Origin: Lachnospiraceae bacterium UBA7076
Lineage (GTDB): Bacteria > Bacillota > Clostridia > Lachnospirales > Lachnospiraceae
DNA: 64,000 bases
Assembly: GCA_002493625.1 (NCBI GenBank)
Contig: DKZK01000021.1
Span: forward strand, 31,799 to 95,798
Direction of reading: 5' to 3'
The notes under the pieces are model-generated. The model saw only the letters and a program-made list of their open reading frames with translations, was not told the DNA's origin and made no database searches. A program made the translations under genes and the position numbers. Shown here piece after piece: positions 55,886 through 63,494 of the stretch. Numbering within the stretch: the stretch's first letter is position 1; every line of letters starts with the position of its first letter.

Positions 55886-57088
55886 TTATTCAACCATAAC
55901 GGGATCAAAGCTCTCCTTCCACGGAAGACCCCATTTATTCAGCGCCTCCATAAACGGATCCGGGTCAAATTCCTCCACATTGTAAACACCCGGCTTACAC
56001 CATGTGCCGTTCATGACAAGCATAGCCCCAATCATTGCGGGAACTCCCGTTGTGTAGGATATTGCCTGTGAGCCTACCTCCCTGTAGCACTCCTGATGGT
56101 CGCACACGTTATATACATAATAATGCTTTTCCTGTCCGTCCTTTATTCCTTTAAATATACAGCCTATATTTGTCTTTCCAACGGTCCTCGGTCCAAGTGA
56201 TGCAGGGTCGGGAAGCACTGCCTTAAGAAACTGTAACGGCACAATTTCCTTGCCCTCATACATAATAGGCTCAATTGAGGTCATCCCCACATTTTCAAGA
56301 CATTTTAAATGTGTGAGATAGCTTTCCCCAAATGTCATAAAAAACCGTATGCGCTTTATTCCCTTTATGTTTATTCCGAGAGACTCAAGCTCCTCATGGT
56401 GCAAAAGGTACATGTCCTTTTTTCCGACCTCGTCAAAGTCGTACTCCCTCTTTATTTCCATAGGCTCAGTCTCAATCCATTTTCCGTTTTCCCAATAGCT
56501 TCCTTTCGCACTTACTTCACGTATATTTATTTCAGGATTGAAGTTTGTTGCAAAGGGATATCCATGGTCGCCTCCGTTGCAGTCAAGTATGTCAATCTCA
56601 TGTATCTCATCAAAATAATGCTTTGCCGCATAGGCGGAAAATACGCCCGTTACGCCGGGATCAAAGCCACAGCCGAGAAGCGCCATGATTCCCGCCTGTT
56701 CAAATCGCTCCCTGTAAGCCCACTGCCAGCTGTATTCAAATTTTGCAGTGTCCTCAGGCTCGTAATTTGCAGTGTCCAGATAGTGTGTCTTTGTGGCAAG
56801 ACATGCATCCATAATTGTAAGGTCCTGATATGGAAGGGCAATATTCATAACGATGTCCGGCTTGTAGGAATTGATAAGCTGTATAAGCTCGTCCACATTG
56901 TCAGCGTCAACCCTTGCGGTTGTTATCTTTGTTGCGGTAGTTCCCTGAAGCTTTTCCTTCAGGGCATCACATTTTGCTTTCGTCCTGCTTGCTATGCATA
57001 TTTCCTGAAATACCTCACTGTTCTGACAGCATTTGTGAACAACAACTCCTGCCACTCCTCCTGCTCCGATTATAAGCGCGCGTCCCAT
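55886..57088 (-). CDS. Carboxyspermidine dehydrogenase (saccharopine dehydrogenase family)
   Basis: 400 residues. N-terminal Rossmann motif LIIGAGGVAGVVVHKCCQNS (about 4-23); LLGCGFDPGVTGVFSAYAAK (about 135-154); NGGDHGYPFATNFNPEINIRE. This length and the pairing with nspC fit carboxy(nor)spermidine dehydrogenase, which condenses putrescine with aspartate semialdehyde. CAGGAGGTTTACATAAT precedes the ATG. Follows speE by 39 bp. Confidence 0.88.
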   Translation of the reverse strand: MGRALIIGAGGVAGVVVHKCCQNSEVFQEICIASRTKAKCDALKEKLQGTTATKITTARVDADNVDELIQLINSYKPDIVMNIALPYQDLTIMDACLATKTHYLDTANYEPEDTAKFEYSWQWAYRERFEQAGIMALLGCGFDPGVTGVFSAYAAKHYFDEIHEIDILDCNGGDHGYPFATNFNPEINIREVSAKGSYWENGKWIETEPMEIKREYDFDEVGKKDMYLLHHEELESLGINIKGIKRIRFFMTFGESYLTHLKCLENVGMTSIEPIMYEGKEIVPLQFLKAVLPDPASLGPRTVGKTNIGCIFKGIKDGQEKHYYVYNVCDHQECYREVGSQAISYTTGVPAMIGAMLVMNGTWCKPGVYNVEEFDPDPFMEALNKWGLPWKESFDPVMVE

Positions 57089-57127
57089 ATTATGTAAACC
57101 TCCTGTATTTTTATTATAAACGTTCCT

Positions 57128-57976
57128 TTATTCTAATCCAAGTAATTCCTTGACATAAGTAGGCAGATAAAATGCGCCCTTATGTAAATCCGTATTGTAA
57201 TACTTTGTTTTTATTCCCCGCTTTTTCCACTCCTCCCTGTTCATGTCATCAATAGGGTGATATTTCTTGGAGGCAAAGCCGAACAGCCAGTGCCCCGAAG
57301 GATATGACGGAATGTGACACTGGTATATCATACTGCACTCAAATGCAGACTGAATATTTCTGTGTGCAAGCTGTACGCTTTTGGCATGCTGCCCGTAAAA
57401 GGGACTTTCATGCTGGTTAATCAGAATCCCGTCGGATTTCAGCGCATTCCAGCATACGCCGTAAAACTCCCTTGTGAAAAGACCCTCCGCCGGTCCGTAT
57501 GGGTCGGCGCAGTCAACTATAATCAAATCGTATTTATCTCTTACCATCCTTGCAAACCGGATACCCTCCTCGAAATATAAGGATACCCGGGGATCGTCCA
57601 ATTTGGCGGACAGCTCAGGAAGATACTGTCTGCTGACCTCAACGAGCTTTGAGTCAAGCTCAGCCACGTCTATCGTTTCTATCGTATCATACTTTGTAAG
57701 CTCCCTCACCGTTCCGCCGTCGCCGCCGCCTATCACAAGAACGGTTTTTATGTCAGGGTGAACCGCCATAGGCACATGGACAACCATTTCATGGTAAACA
57801 AACTCATCCCGCTCCGTCGTAAAAAGCTCGCCGTCAAGCACAAGCACCTTTCCATAATCCTTTGTCTTAAGAATTTCTATCTGCTGAAAATAGCTTTTCT
57901 CGGAAAAAAGCTGTTTTTCAACCTTCATGGAAAATCTCACATTATCCGTATGATTATCCGTATACCATAAATCCAT
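57128..57976 (-). CDS. speE: Spermidine synthase-like aminopropyltransferase
   Basis: 282 residues. VLDGELFTTERDEFVYHEMV (about 47-66), AdoMet-type site VLVIGGGDGGTVREL (about 80-94), LIIVDCADPYGPAEGLFTRE (about 150-169). The last motif is usually DSTDPIGP; here Ser-Thr is Cys-Ala while both aspartates remain. SpeE normally uses decarboxylated AdoMet, and no speD is present in this window, yet the alternative dehydrogenase/decarboxylase genes are. Either speD lies elsewhere or the enzyme uses another donor or acceptor. Starts 15 bp after speA. Confidence 0.88.
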   Translation of the reverse strand: MDLWYTDNHTDNVRFSMKVEKQLFSEKSYFQQIEILKTKDYGKVLVLDGELFTTERDEFVYHEMVVHVPMAVHPDIKTVLVIGGGDGGTVRELTKYDTIETIDVAELDSKLVEVSRQYLPELSAKLDDPRVSLYFEEGIRFARMVRDKYDLIIVDCADPYGPAEGLFTREFYGVCWNALKSDGILINQHESPFYGQHAKSVQLAHRNIQSAFECSMIYQCHIPSYPSGHWLFGFASKKYHPIDDMNREEWKKRGIKTKYYNTDLHKGAFYLPTYVKELLGLE

Positions 57977-57991
57977 ATTTTCACCCCGTTT

Positions 57992-59449
57992 CTACTCTGC
58001 CACCACATTGAGATATTCCATGCTCATATCCTCAGTGCCAAGCATCATACAACCCTTTTCCTTCGCATAAAACGTATAGCTTAAAACGTCCTTTGTCACA
58101 CGCTCCCCCGGCGCAAGTATGGGTATTCCCGGAGGATAGCACATTACAAACTCACTGCATATCCGATTCTCGCTTTCTGCAAGCTTAACCGATTCCGTGT
58201 CGGCATAAAATGCCTTCTGGGGCGGCATGATAACCTGAGGATTTATATACTCATTGTTGAACATGCCTTTTGTGCTTTGCTGGTGGTTCCTCTTTATCTC
58301 GGAAAGCGCCGCAATCAGCCTTTCTATCTCAATACGTCTTTCACCGCCTGAAACGATGGCAAGAATATTTCCTATGTCGCCAAACTCTATCTGTATACCG
58401 TATTCGTCACGAAGATAATCGTAAACCTCTATTCCTGCAAGCCCGATATCCTTTGTGTGTATGGAAAGCTTTATCGGGTCAAAATCAAATATATCCCTGC
58501 CATTTATTAGCTCCCTGCCAAATGCATAATAGCCTCCAATCTGATTCATCTCTCCTCTTGCATAGGTGGCAAGCTCCTTCGCCTTTGCATAGATCTCCCT
58601 GCCGTTTCTGTAAAGATTTCTCCTTGCAATGTCAAGGGAGGAAAGCAAAAGATAGGAGGCGCTTGTTGTCTGGGTAAGATTGATAACCTGCCTCACATAA
58701 TCAGGATTTACCGTGTTTTTTGTGAGCAGCACAGAGCTTTGCGTCAGCGAGCCGCCTGTTTTGTGCATGCTTACGGAGGACATATCGGCTCCTGCCTCCA
58801 TTGCCGAGATAGGAAGGTCGTCCCCAAAATAAAAATGTGTTCCGTGAGCCTCGTCTGCAAGCACAAGCATGCCATACTCATGCGCAAGCTTTACTATACT
58901 GACAATATCAGAGCATATACCGTAATATGTAGGGTTATTTATCATAACCGCCTTGGCGTCCGGATTTTCCTCTATGGCTTTTTTCACGTCCTCGAAATCC
59001 ATACCGAGTGGTATGCCAAGCTTTTTGTCGATACCGGGATTCACGTAAACGGGAACTGCTCCGTTTATAACAAGGGCATTTATTGCTGAACGGTGAACGT
59101 TTCTCGGCATTATGATTTTATCTCCCGTTTTACAGCTTGACATAATCATAGCCTGAACTGCCGCCGTCGTGCCGTTTGCTATAAAAAATGCCTCATCCGC
59201 ACCGAAAAGCTCCGCAGTTAATTCCTGCGCGTCCTTTATAACCGATGACGGGTGACATAGATTATCAAGGGGTTTCATGGAATTTACATCAAGCTTGACA
59301 CATGTCTCTCCAAGGTATTTTTTTAAATCCTTGTTTCCCCGTCCTCCCTTGTGCCCCGGCACATCAAAATGAACAAGCCTGTCTAAAGCCTGTTTTTCAA
59401 GCGCTTCAAAAATTGGAAGTGATTCCTGACTTAATAAATTTTTTTCCAA
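57992..59449 (-). CDS. speA: Arginine (Orn/Lys/Arg-type) decarboxylase
   Basis: 485 residues from a TTG at 59449 after GGAGATAAGAG. Fold I PLP decarboxylase: FDVPGHKGGRG (28-38), ANGTTAAVQAMIM (91-103), VLADEAHGTHFYFG (196-209) and PLP lysine in SVSMHKTGGSL (about 230). C-terminal domain with YPPGIPILAPGERVT. No N-terminal wing domain. Ornithine, lysine and arginine forms look alike; arginine is inferred because aguA and aguB precede it. Promoter and repeats lie in the 136-bp space upstream. Confidence 0.88.
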   Translation of the reverse strand: MEKNLLSQESLPIFEALEKQALDRLVHFDVPGHKGGRGNKDLKKYLGETCVKLDVNSMKPLDNLCHPSSVIKDAQELTAELFGADEAFFIANGTTAAVQAMIMSSCKTGDKIIMPRNVHRSAINALVINGAVPVYVNPGIDKKLGIPLGMDFEDVKKAIEENPDAKAVMINNPTYYGICSDIVSIVKLAHEYGMLVLADEAHGTHFYFGDDLPISAMEAGADMSSVSMHKTGGSLTQSSVLLTKNTVNPDYVRQVINLTQTTSASYLLLSSLDIARRNLYRNGREIYAKAKELATYARGEMNQIGGYYAFGRELINGRDIFDFDPIKLSIHTKDIGLAGIEVYDYLRDEYGIQIEFGDIGNILAIVSGGERRIEIERLIAALSEIKRNHQQSTKGMFNNEYINPQVIMPPQKAFYADTESVKLAESENRICSEFVMCYPPGIPILAPGERVTKDVLSYTFYAKEKGCMMLGTEDMSMEYLNVVAE

Positions 59450-59467
59450 CTCTTATCTCCTATTTTC

Positions 59468-59580
59468 TGTGGTGGTTTTACGCTGTAAAGCGACAATCTG
59501 AAAGCCATACAGTATCAAGCATCCGTATTAATGTGGTGGTTTCACACTGTAAAGCGGCAATCTGCGCCGTATCAGCCATA
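59468..59580 (-). promoter_or_regulatory. speA promoter with duplicated palindromic box
   Basis: Two direct repeats, 59468-59500 and 59532-59564, match at 30 of 33 positions. Each contains a small palindrome, minus strand TTTACAGYGTRAAA. In the upstream copy TTTACA (59548-59553) is followed after 17 bp by TAATAC (59525-59530), a plausible promoter; the downstream copy has no good -10. The same TTTAC/GTAAA arrangement overlaps the -35 of aguA. Confidence 0.6.
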
Positions 59581-59585
59581 TCATG

Positions 59586-60464
59586 TTATCTCTCCGTAAT
59601 CAGACTGTAGCAATTTGGTCTTCTGTCCCTGAAAACACCCCAGCTCAGCCTGTTTTCTGCAATCCGGTCCAAATCAAATTCCTGCAATATGATTTCCTCC
59701 CTATCCCTTGAAGCAGACTGCAAAATTTCACCTGTTTCATCTGTTATAAAGGAGGAACCGTAAAATTTAAGCGCCGAGCTCTGATTTGCATTTTCCTCAC
59801 AGGGGATTATTTCTTCCGTTCCTATCCTGTTTGCCGCAACCACAGGCATTATATTTGCTGCGCTGTGTCCCTGCATGCATCTTCTCCAGTGAGGCATGCT
59901 GTCGGTTTCAAGTATCGGCTCCGAACCAATCGCCGTGGGATAGAGCAAAAGCTCCGCCCCGTTTAACGCCATGCATCTTGCAGCTTCAGGGAACCACTGG
60001 TCCCAGCATATGCCTATGCCGATTTTGCCAAATGCAGTATTCCAAACCTGAAAACCCGTGTTACCCGGAGTAAAATAAAATTTTTCCTGATAAAAATGAT
60101 CATCCGGTATATGGGTTTTCCTGTACACGCCCAAAATGCTTCCGTCAGCGTCTATCACTGCAACAGAATTAAAAAGGCTGTTTCCGTCCTTCTCGTAAAA
60201 GCTTACAGGAATTACAACGTGAAGCTCCCCTGCAAGCGCTGACATTGCATTAACAGCCGCATTTTCCGAAACGGGCGCTGCAAGCTTGTAGCTTTCATAT
60301 TTTCTTTCCTGACAAAAATATGTATTTTCAAACAGCTCAGGCAGAAGAACGATATTTGCTCCCATGTCTGCCGCCTTTTTTACCATGCCTTCCGCCTTGG
60401 AAATATTTTTATCCGCTGATTTATCCATCATCATCTGGACTGCTGCCACAGTAATTTTTCTCAT
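59586..60464 (-). CDS. aguB: N-carbamoylputrescine amidase
   Basis: About 292 residues from the ATG at 60464, preceded by AAGGAGGAAATACC; an in-frame ATG at 60512 abuts aguA and has no ribosome site. Nitrilase family with the Glu-Lys-Cys triad: IVLLPELFENTYF, VYRKTHIPDDHFY, GIGICWDQWFPEAARCMAL. Hydrolyses N-carbamoylputrescine to putrescine, CO2 and ammonia. Confidence 0.95.
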   Translation of the reverse strand: MRKITVAAVQMMMDKSADKNISKAEGMVKKAADMGANIVLLPELFENTYFCQERKYESYKLAAPVSENAAVNAMSALAGELHVVIPVSFYEKDGNSLFNSVAVIDADGSILGVYRKTHIPDDHFYQEKFYFTPGNTGFQVWNTAFGKIGIGICWDQWFPEAARCMALNGAELLLYPTAIGSEPILETDSMPHWRRCMQGHSAANIMPVVAANRIGTEEIIPCEENANQSSALKFYGSSFITDETGEILQSASRDREEIILQEFDLDRIAENRLSWGVFRDRRPNCYSLITER

Positions 60465-60482
60465 GGTATTTCCTCCTTGAAT

Positions 60483-60510
60483 ATCAACCCATTCCAAATT
60501 TGCTTTCATC
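60483..60510 (-). repeat. Leader motif copy A (weaker)
   Basis: Minus strand GAAAGCAAATTTGGAATGGG then TTGATATTC, ending at the AAGGAGG ribosome site of aguB. Shares the spaced pattern GAARGCARAT-n-GGAATGG with copies near 4.8 and 53.3 kb, with several differences; homology is less certain. Confidence 0.4.
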
Positions 60511-60511
60511 A

Positions 60512-61603
60512 TTACTCAGGTATCTGCTGGGTGATACAGTGTATATTTCCGCCGCCTATCAGTATATTTCTTGCCTTTATCTGAATTATTTTTCTGTCCT
60601 TAAATATATTTCTTAAAATATCTGCCGCCTCACCATCATGCTCATCATCAAATGCAGGCATTATTATTGCAGAATTTGCGATATAAAAGTTTACATAAGA
60701 TGCCGAAAGCCTGTCTTCAGGTTTCCTTGTAGGTTCGCCATCAAAATCAATAAGTCCATCACATTCATTCTTAGTTATGTAAACAGGGTTTGGCAGAGGA
60801 AGCTTTGTGACCTCTATTTTTCTTCCCTGAGCATCCCTCTCATTTTCAAGCACCTTTAAGCATTGAACTGACATATCAAACTGGGGGTCATTTTTATCCT
60901 CCGTCCATGCAAGCACAACGTGCGCAGGCGCAACATATGCGCATATATTATCCACATGCTCGTTTGTTTCATCAAGGTATATTCCGCAAGGAAGCCATAT
61001 TACCTTCGTCACTCCCAGATACTGTTTCAGTTCATTTTCTATCTCCTGCTTTGTCATATGGGGATTTCTGCCCCCGCTTAACAGACAGGCTTCCGTGACG
61101 ATTGCCGTTCCCTGCCCGTCAACATGAACTGCACCGCCCTCCATAATGAAGTCTCTTTTGTCATACACGTCAACATCCAGTAAATCACAGCATTTTCTCG
61201 CCATGCGGTTATCTTTATCCCATGGGAAATAAAGTCCGTCAACAAGACCTCCCCATGCGTTAAAGCCCCAGTCTATGCCGCGGATTACTCCCTGACTGTT
61301 TTTTACGAAGGTAGGCATGACATCTCTCGCCCAGGAATCATCCGAGGACATCTCAACAACACGGATATGCTCTCCAAGCATTTTTCTTGCGGTGTCGTAG
61401 CCTTCAAAGCCGGTAAACACCGTCAGCTTTTCCGACCCGGCAATTGCATGGGCAACCTCGGCAAACGCCCTTCTCGCCTCCACGGCGCCATACTGCCACG
61501 AATCCGCCCTTTCCGGCCATATCATAAGACAGCCGCTGTGGCGCTCAAATTCGGCAGGCATGAAAAATCCGTCTTCAGTTGGGGTCGAATGTAATATTTT
61601 CAT
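60512..61603 (-). CDS. aguA: Agmatine deiminase
   Basis: 363 residues. Starts with TPTEDGFFMPAEFERHSGCL, carries DSWARDVMPTF, MEGGAVHVDGQGT and the catalytic cysteine near the end in GGGNIHCITQQIP (about 356). Converts agmatine to N-carbamoylputrescine and ammonia. AAGGAAAACAA precedes the ATG. Its leader of about 250 nt contains a hairpin and three small overlapping ORFs. Confidence 0.96.
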   Translation of the reverse strand: MKILHSTPTEDGFFMPAEFERHSGCLMIWPERADSWQYGAVEARRAFAEVAHAIAGSEKLTVFTGFEGYDTARKMLGEHIRVVEMSSDDSWARDVMPTFVKNSQGVIRGIDWGFNAWGGLVDGLYFPWDKDNRMARKCCDLLDVDVYDKRDFIMEGGAVHVDGQGTAIVTEACLLSGGRNPHMTKQEIENELKQYLGVTKVIWLPCGIYLDETNEHVDNICAYVAPAHVVLAWTEDKNDPQFDMSVQCLKVLENERDAQGRKIEVTKLPLPNPVYITKNECDGLIDFDGEPTRKPEDRLSASYVNFYIANSAIIMPAFDDEHDGEAADILRNIFKDRKIIQIKARNILIGGGNIHCITQQIPE

Positions 61604-61639
61604 TTGTTTTCCTTCGGTTTTGAGGGGTTCGTTTCTCTT

Positions 61640-61672
61640 TCAGCTCTGGTTTCTTCTCGCATAAACGCTCAC
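61640..61672 (-). CDS. Putative leader peptide 3 upstream of aguA
   Basis: Ten codons, GTG to TGA: MSVYARRNQS. The start overlaps the stop of leader ORF 2 as GTGA, with GAGGTTTTGAG just upstream. Ends 36 nt before the aguA ATG. Translation is inferred, not shown. Confidence 0.45.
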   Translation of the reverse strand: MSVYARRNQS

Positions 61673-61743
61673 CTCAAAACCTCCGGTTTTTCGGTGTTCG
61701 TTTCTCTCATGTAGTTCTGGTTTCTTCCCGCATAAACGCTCAC
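61669..61743 (-). CDS. Putative leader peptide 2 upstream of aguA
   Basis: Twenty-four codons: starts MSVYAGRNQNYM, ends TNTEKPEVLR. Ribosome site GGAGGTTTTGAG before the GTG. The start overlaps the stop of ORF 1 and the stop overlaps the start of ORF 3, both as GTGA. Frame and repeat period agree (75 nt minus 4 equals 71). Confidence 0.5.
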   Translation of the reverse strand: MSVYAGRNQNYMRETNTEKPEVLR

Positions 61744-61781
61744 CTCAAAACCTCCGGTTTTTCGGTGTTCGTTACACTCAC
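61740..61781 (-). CDS. Putative leader peptide 1 upstream of aguA
   Basis: Thirteen codons from GTG: MSVTNTEKPEVLR, i.e. the two ends of leader peptide 2 without its middle. CGGAGC lies about 5 nt before the start. First of the three small overlapping ORFs. Confidence 0.4.
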   Translation of the reverse strand: MSVTNTEKPEVLR

Positions 61782-61790
61782 ACAGCTCCG

Positions 61791-61829
61791 AGAACATTCG
61801 CTTGGCTGCAAGCAGCCAGCGAATGTTCT
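61791..61829 (-). promoter_or_regulatory. Stable hairpin in the aguA leader
   Basis: AGAACATTCGC / GCGAATGTTCT (11 bp) and TGGCTGC / GCAGCCA (7 bp) with one bulged base and a 2-nt loop. No U-tract follows, so it is not a terminator; it lies between the promoter and the first small ORF. Confidence 0.75.
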
Positions 61830-61857
61830 GCGGACCTGCGTTCGCGTTTATGCGTTC

Positions 61858-61886
61858 ATTTTACCATGTTAAGGTTTACTTGTAAA
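61858..61886 (-). promoter_or_regulatory. Promoter of the polyamine operon (aguA)
   Basis: Minus strand TTTACA (61881-61886), 17-bp spacer, TAAAAT (61858-61863). The palindrome GTTTAC-TT-GTAAAC (plus strand, 61874-61887) overlaps the -35 box and is a candidate operator. Transcription would start near 61850, giving a leader of about 245 nt. Confidence 0.7.
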
Positions 61887-61898
61887 CGTCATGTAAAG

Positions 61899-62672
61899 CT
61901 ATATTACCGGCTGGCAATCCTTAACCATATTTTCGCAGTTCACATTTTTGCACGAGTTGCATATACCCTCGCATATCTGCTTTGGATTTTCAGTTAATAT
62001 TGCATAAAAAATAACACTCTTTGATGGGGTTAAGACGCCATATTCATTGGCGGTTATATCATCCTCACATTCATTTTCCGTGTTGCTTTTCTCTATATTA
62101 TCGTTTTTCATTTTATCATTCGCTGTGTTATCATTTTCCGTTTTATCACGTTCCGCTTCCCCGTCAAGGGTTTCCATACTCTGTCCGTTTTCTTTTTCAA
62201 CAATACATGTATTTGCGGCTTCCTTTGCCCCTTTCACCTCTTTTAAAAGCTTAGGTACCTCGGTAGCAGGTATTTCCTCTCCTATAAAAACATATCTTTC
62301 AACATATCTTCTGTGAAATTTTGCATATTCCTTATTAAAATCACCATACATTGTAAGAAGAAGCTCCGATGCAATACATTCCAGAATATATGCCTCGTCC
62401 AGCTTTCCTGCAACTGTAAGCTGTTCTTCAAGACTGTCAATCTCTTTCCCTAATGTCATGGCTACAATTGCTGACTGTCTGTTGTCTATATCTTTAATAC
62501 CTGTATCTCTTTGGTTCATTCTGTAAACGGCGTACGGCCTCATGCATGACTGCATTTTTTCGTACACGGAAATAATATCATTTTCTGCCTCGGGCTCAAA
62601 ATGATATTTTCTTATTATTTCTTTTATAAAACGCTCTCTATCCTGCTGACCTGCTGACATTCTGATTTTCAC
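61899..62672 (-). CDS. MetH-reactivation-domain-like protein
   Basis: 257 residues from a GTG at 62672 after AGGGGAAG. Residues about 40-150 and the C-terminal ANEYGVLTPSKSVIFYAILT resemble proteins of the vitamin B12-dependent methionine synthase activation-domain class in Clostridia. A low-complexity insert (about 165-210) is made of Asn, Asp, Lys, Glu and Thr repeats. The end CEGICNSCKNVNCENMVKDC has five cysteines and could bind metal. Assignment is tentative; no metH is near. Confidence 0.45.
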   Translation of the reverse strand: MKIRMSAGQQDRERFIKEIIRKYHFEPEAENDIISVYEKMQSCMRPYAVYRMNQRDTGIKDIDNRQSAIVAMTLGKEIDSLEEQLTVAGKLDEAYILECIASELLLTMYGDFNKEYAKFHRRYVERYVFIGEEIPATEVPKLLKEVKGAKEAANTCIVEKENGQSMETLDGEAERDKTENDNTANDKMKNDNIEKSNTENECEDDITANEYGVLTPSKSVIFYAILTENPKQICEGICNSCKNVNCENMVKDCQPVI

Positions 62673-62758
62673 GTATCTTCCCCTGATTGATATTCTTTAT
62701 TTGTTTCCTTATAGGAAGCTTTGTTGTAAATATTCCCTGTCGTAACACATTTAATACA

Positions 62759-63394
62759 CTATACTCCATTTCTTTTACATACATCAAAAAGACAGCACTT
62801 ATCACAGTAAGGACTTGTTCTTGCAGTGCAGACAGCCCTTCCATGATACACAAGCCTGTGACAAAAATCGCTGCCCTCCTCAGGCGGAATGATCTTCCAA
62901 AGCGCCATTTCCACCTTTTTAGGCTCCTTCACATTGTCAACAAGTCCAAGGCGGTTACATATTCTTATACAGTGTGTATCCGTAACTATGGCAGGCTTTC
63001 CAAATATATCACCCATTATGAGATTTGCGCTTTTTCTTCCCACGCCGGGAAGCGCCAGCAGCTTATCAAAATCATCAGGCACATTTCCATTGTATTTTTC
63101 ATGTATAACCTTCATACATGCGCTTATATCCCTTGCCTTGCTATGCCCCAGACCGCAAGGCTTTACTATCTCCTCTATCTCCGCCACATCAGCCTTTGCA
63201 AGAGCCTCAACAGTAGGGAATTTTGCATACAAATCCTTCACAACAATATTTACCCTTGCATCTGTGCATTGCGCCGCAAGCCTTACCTCCACTAAAAGCT
63301 TCCATGCCTCATCGTACTCCAATGAACATTCTGCAACAGGGTATTCCTTTTTTAATTTTTCAATAATCTGCAATGCTCTTTGTTTTTTCGTCAT
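62759..63394 (-). CDS. nth: Endonuclease III
   Basis: 211 residues. Helix-hairpin-helix LLALPGVGRKSANLIMGD with the catalytic lysine (about 119) and aspartate in VDTHCIRICNRLG (about 137). 4Fe-4S ligands in CHRLVYHGRAVCTARTSPYC to CCLFDVC at the C-terminus. DNA N-glycosylase/AP lyase for oxidised pyrimidines. No evident ribosome site before the ATG. Confidence 0.95.
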   Translation of the reverse strand: MTKKQRALQIIEKLKKEYPVAECSLEYDEAWKLLVEVRLAAQCTDARVNIVVKDLYAKFPTVEALAKADVAEIEEIVKPCGLGHSKARDISACMKVIHEKYNGNVPDDFDKLLALPGVGRKSANLIMGDIFGKPAIVTDTHCIRICNRLGLVDNVKEPKKVEMALWKIIPPEEGSDFCHRLVYHGRAVCTARTSPYCDKCCLFDVCKRNGV

Positions 63395-63414
63395 ATGTTT
63401 TCATTAAACAAATA

Positions 63415-63460
63415 GGGGGCTGTCGTAATAAACACATAAATTGCCAAAACGACAGCTCCC
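63415..63460 (-). terminator. Terminator of the exported-protein gene
   Basis: Minus strand GGGAGCTGTCGT pairs with ACGACAGCCCCC (one mismatch), followed by TATTTGTTT. It lies 35 nt after the stop at 63495 and before nth. Confidence 0.65.
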
Positions 63461-63494
63461 TTTGTCTGTTCCCTTTCAATTGCTTTTATTAAAT

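Larger units (their letters stand above)
61615..61789 (-). repeat. Tandem repeat in the aguA leader (69/71-bp units)
   Basis: Three units: 61615-61683, 61684-61754 and the partial 61755-61789. The shared part runs from CGGTTTTTCGGTGTTCG through CGCATAAACGCTCACC to CTCAAAACCTC (plus strand). Each full unit carries a GGAGGTTTTGAG ribosome site and a GTG start on the minus strand. Confidence 0.85.

Noticed and set aside
59468..59564. Two 33-bp direct repeats considered as a minimal CRISPR
   Set aside because: Only two copies, with a promoter-like box inside and in a 136-bp gap of an operon; fits regulation better.
62889..63407. Open plus-strand frame of 172 codons opposite nth
   Set aside because: Entirely antisense to a well-conserved endonuclease III gene and lacks a ribosome site.
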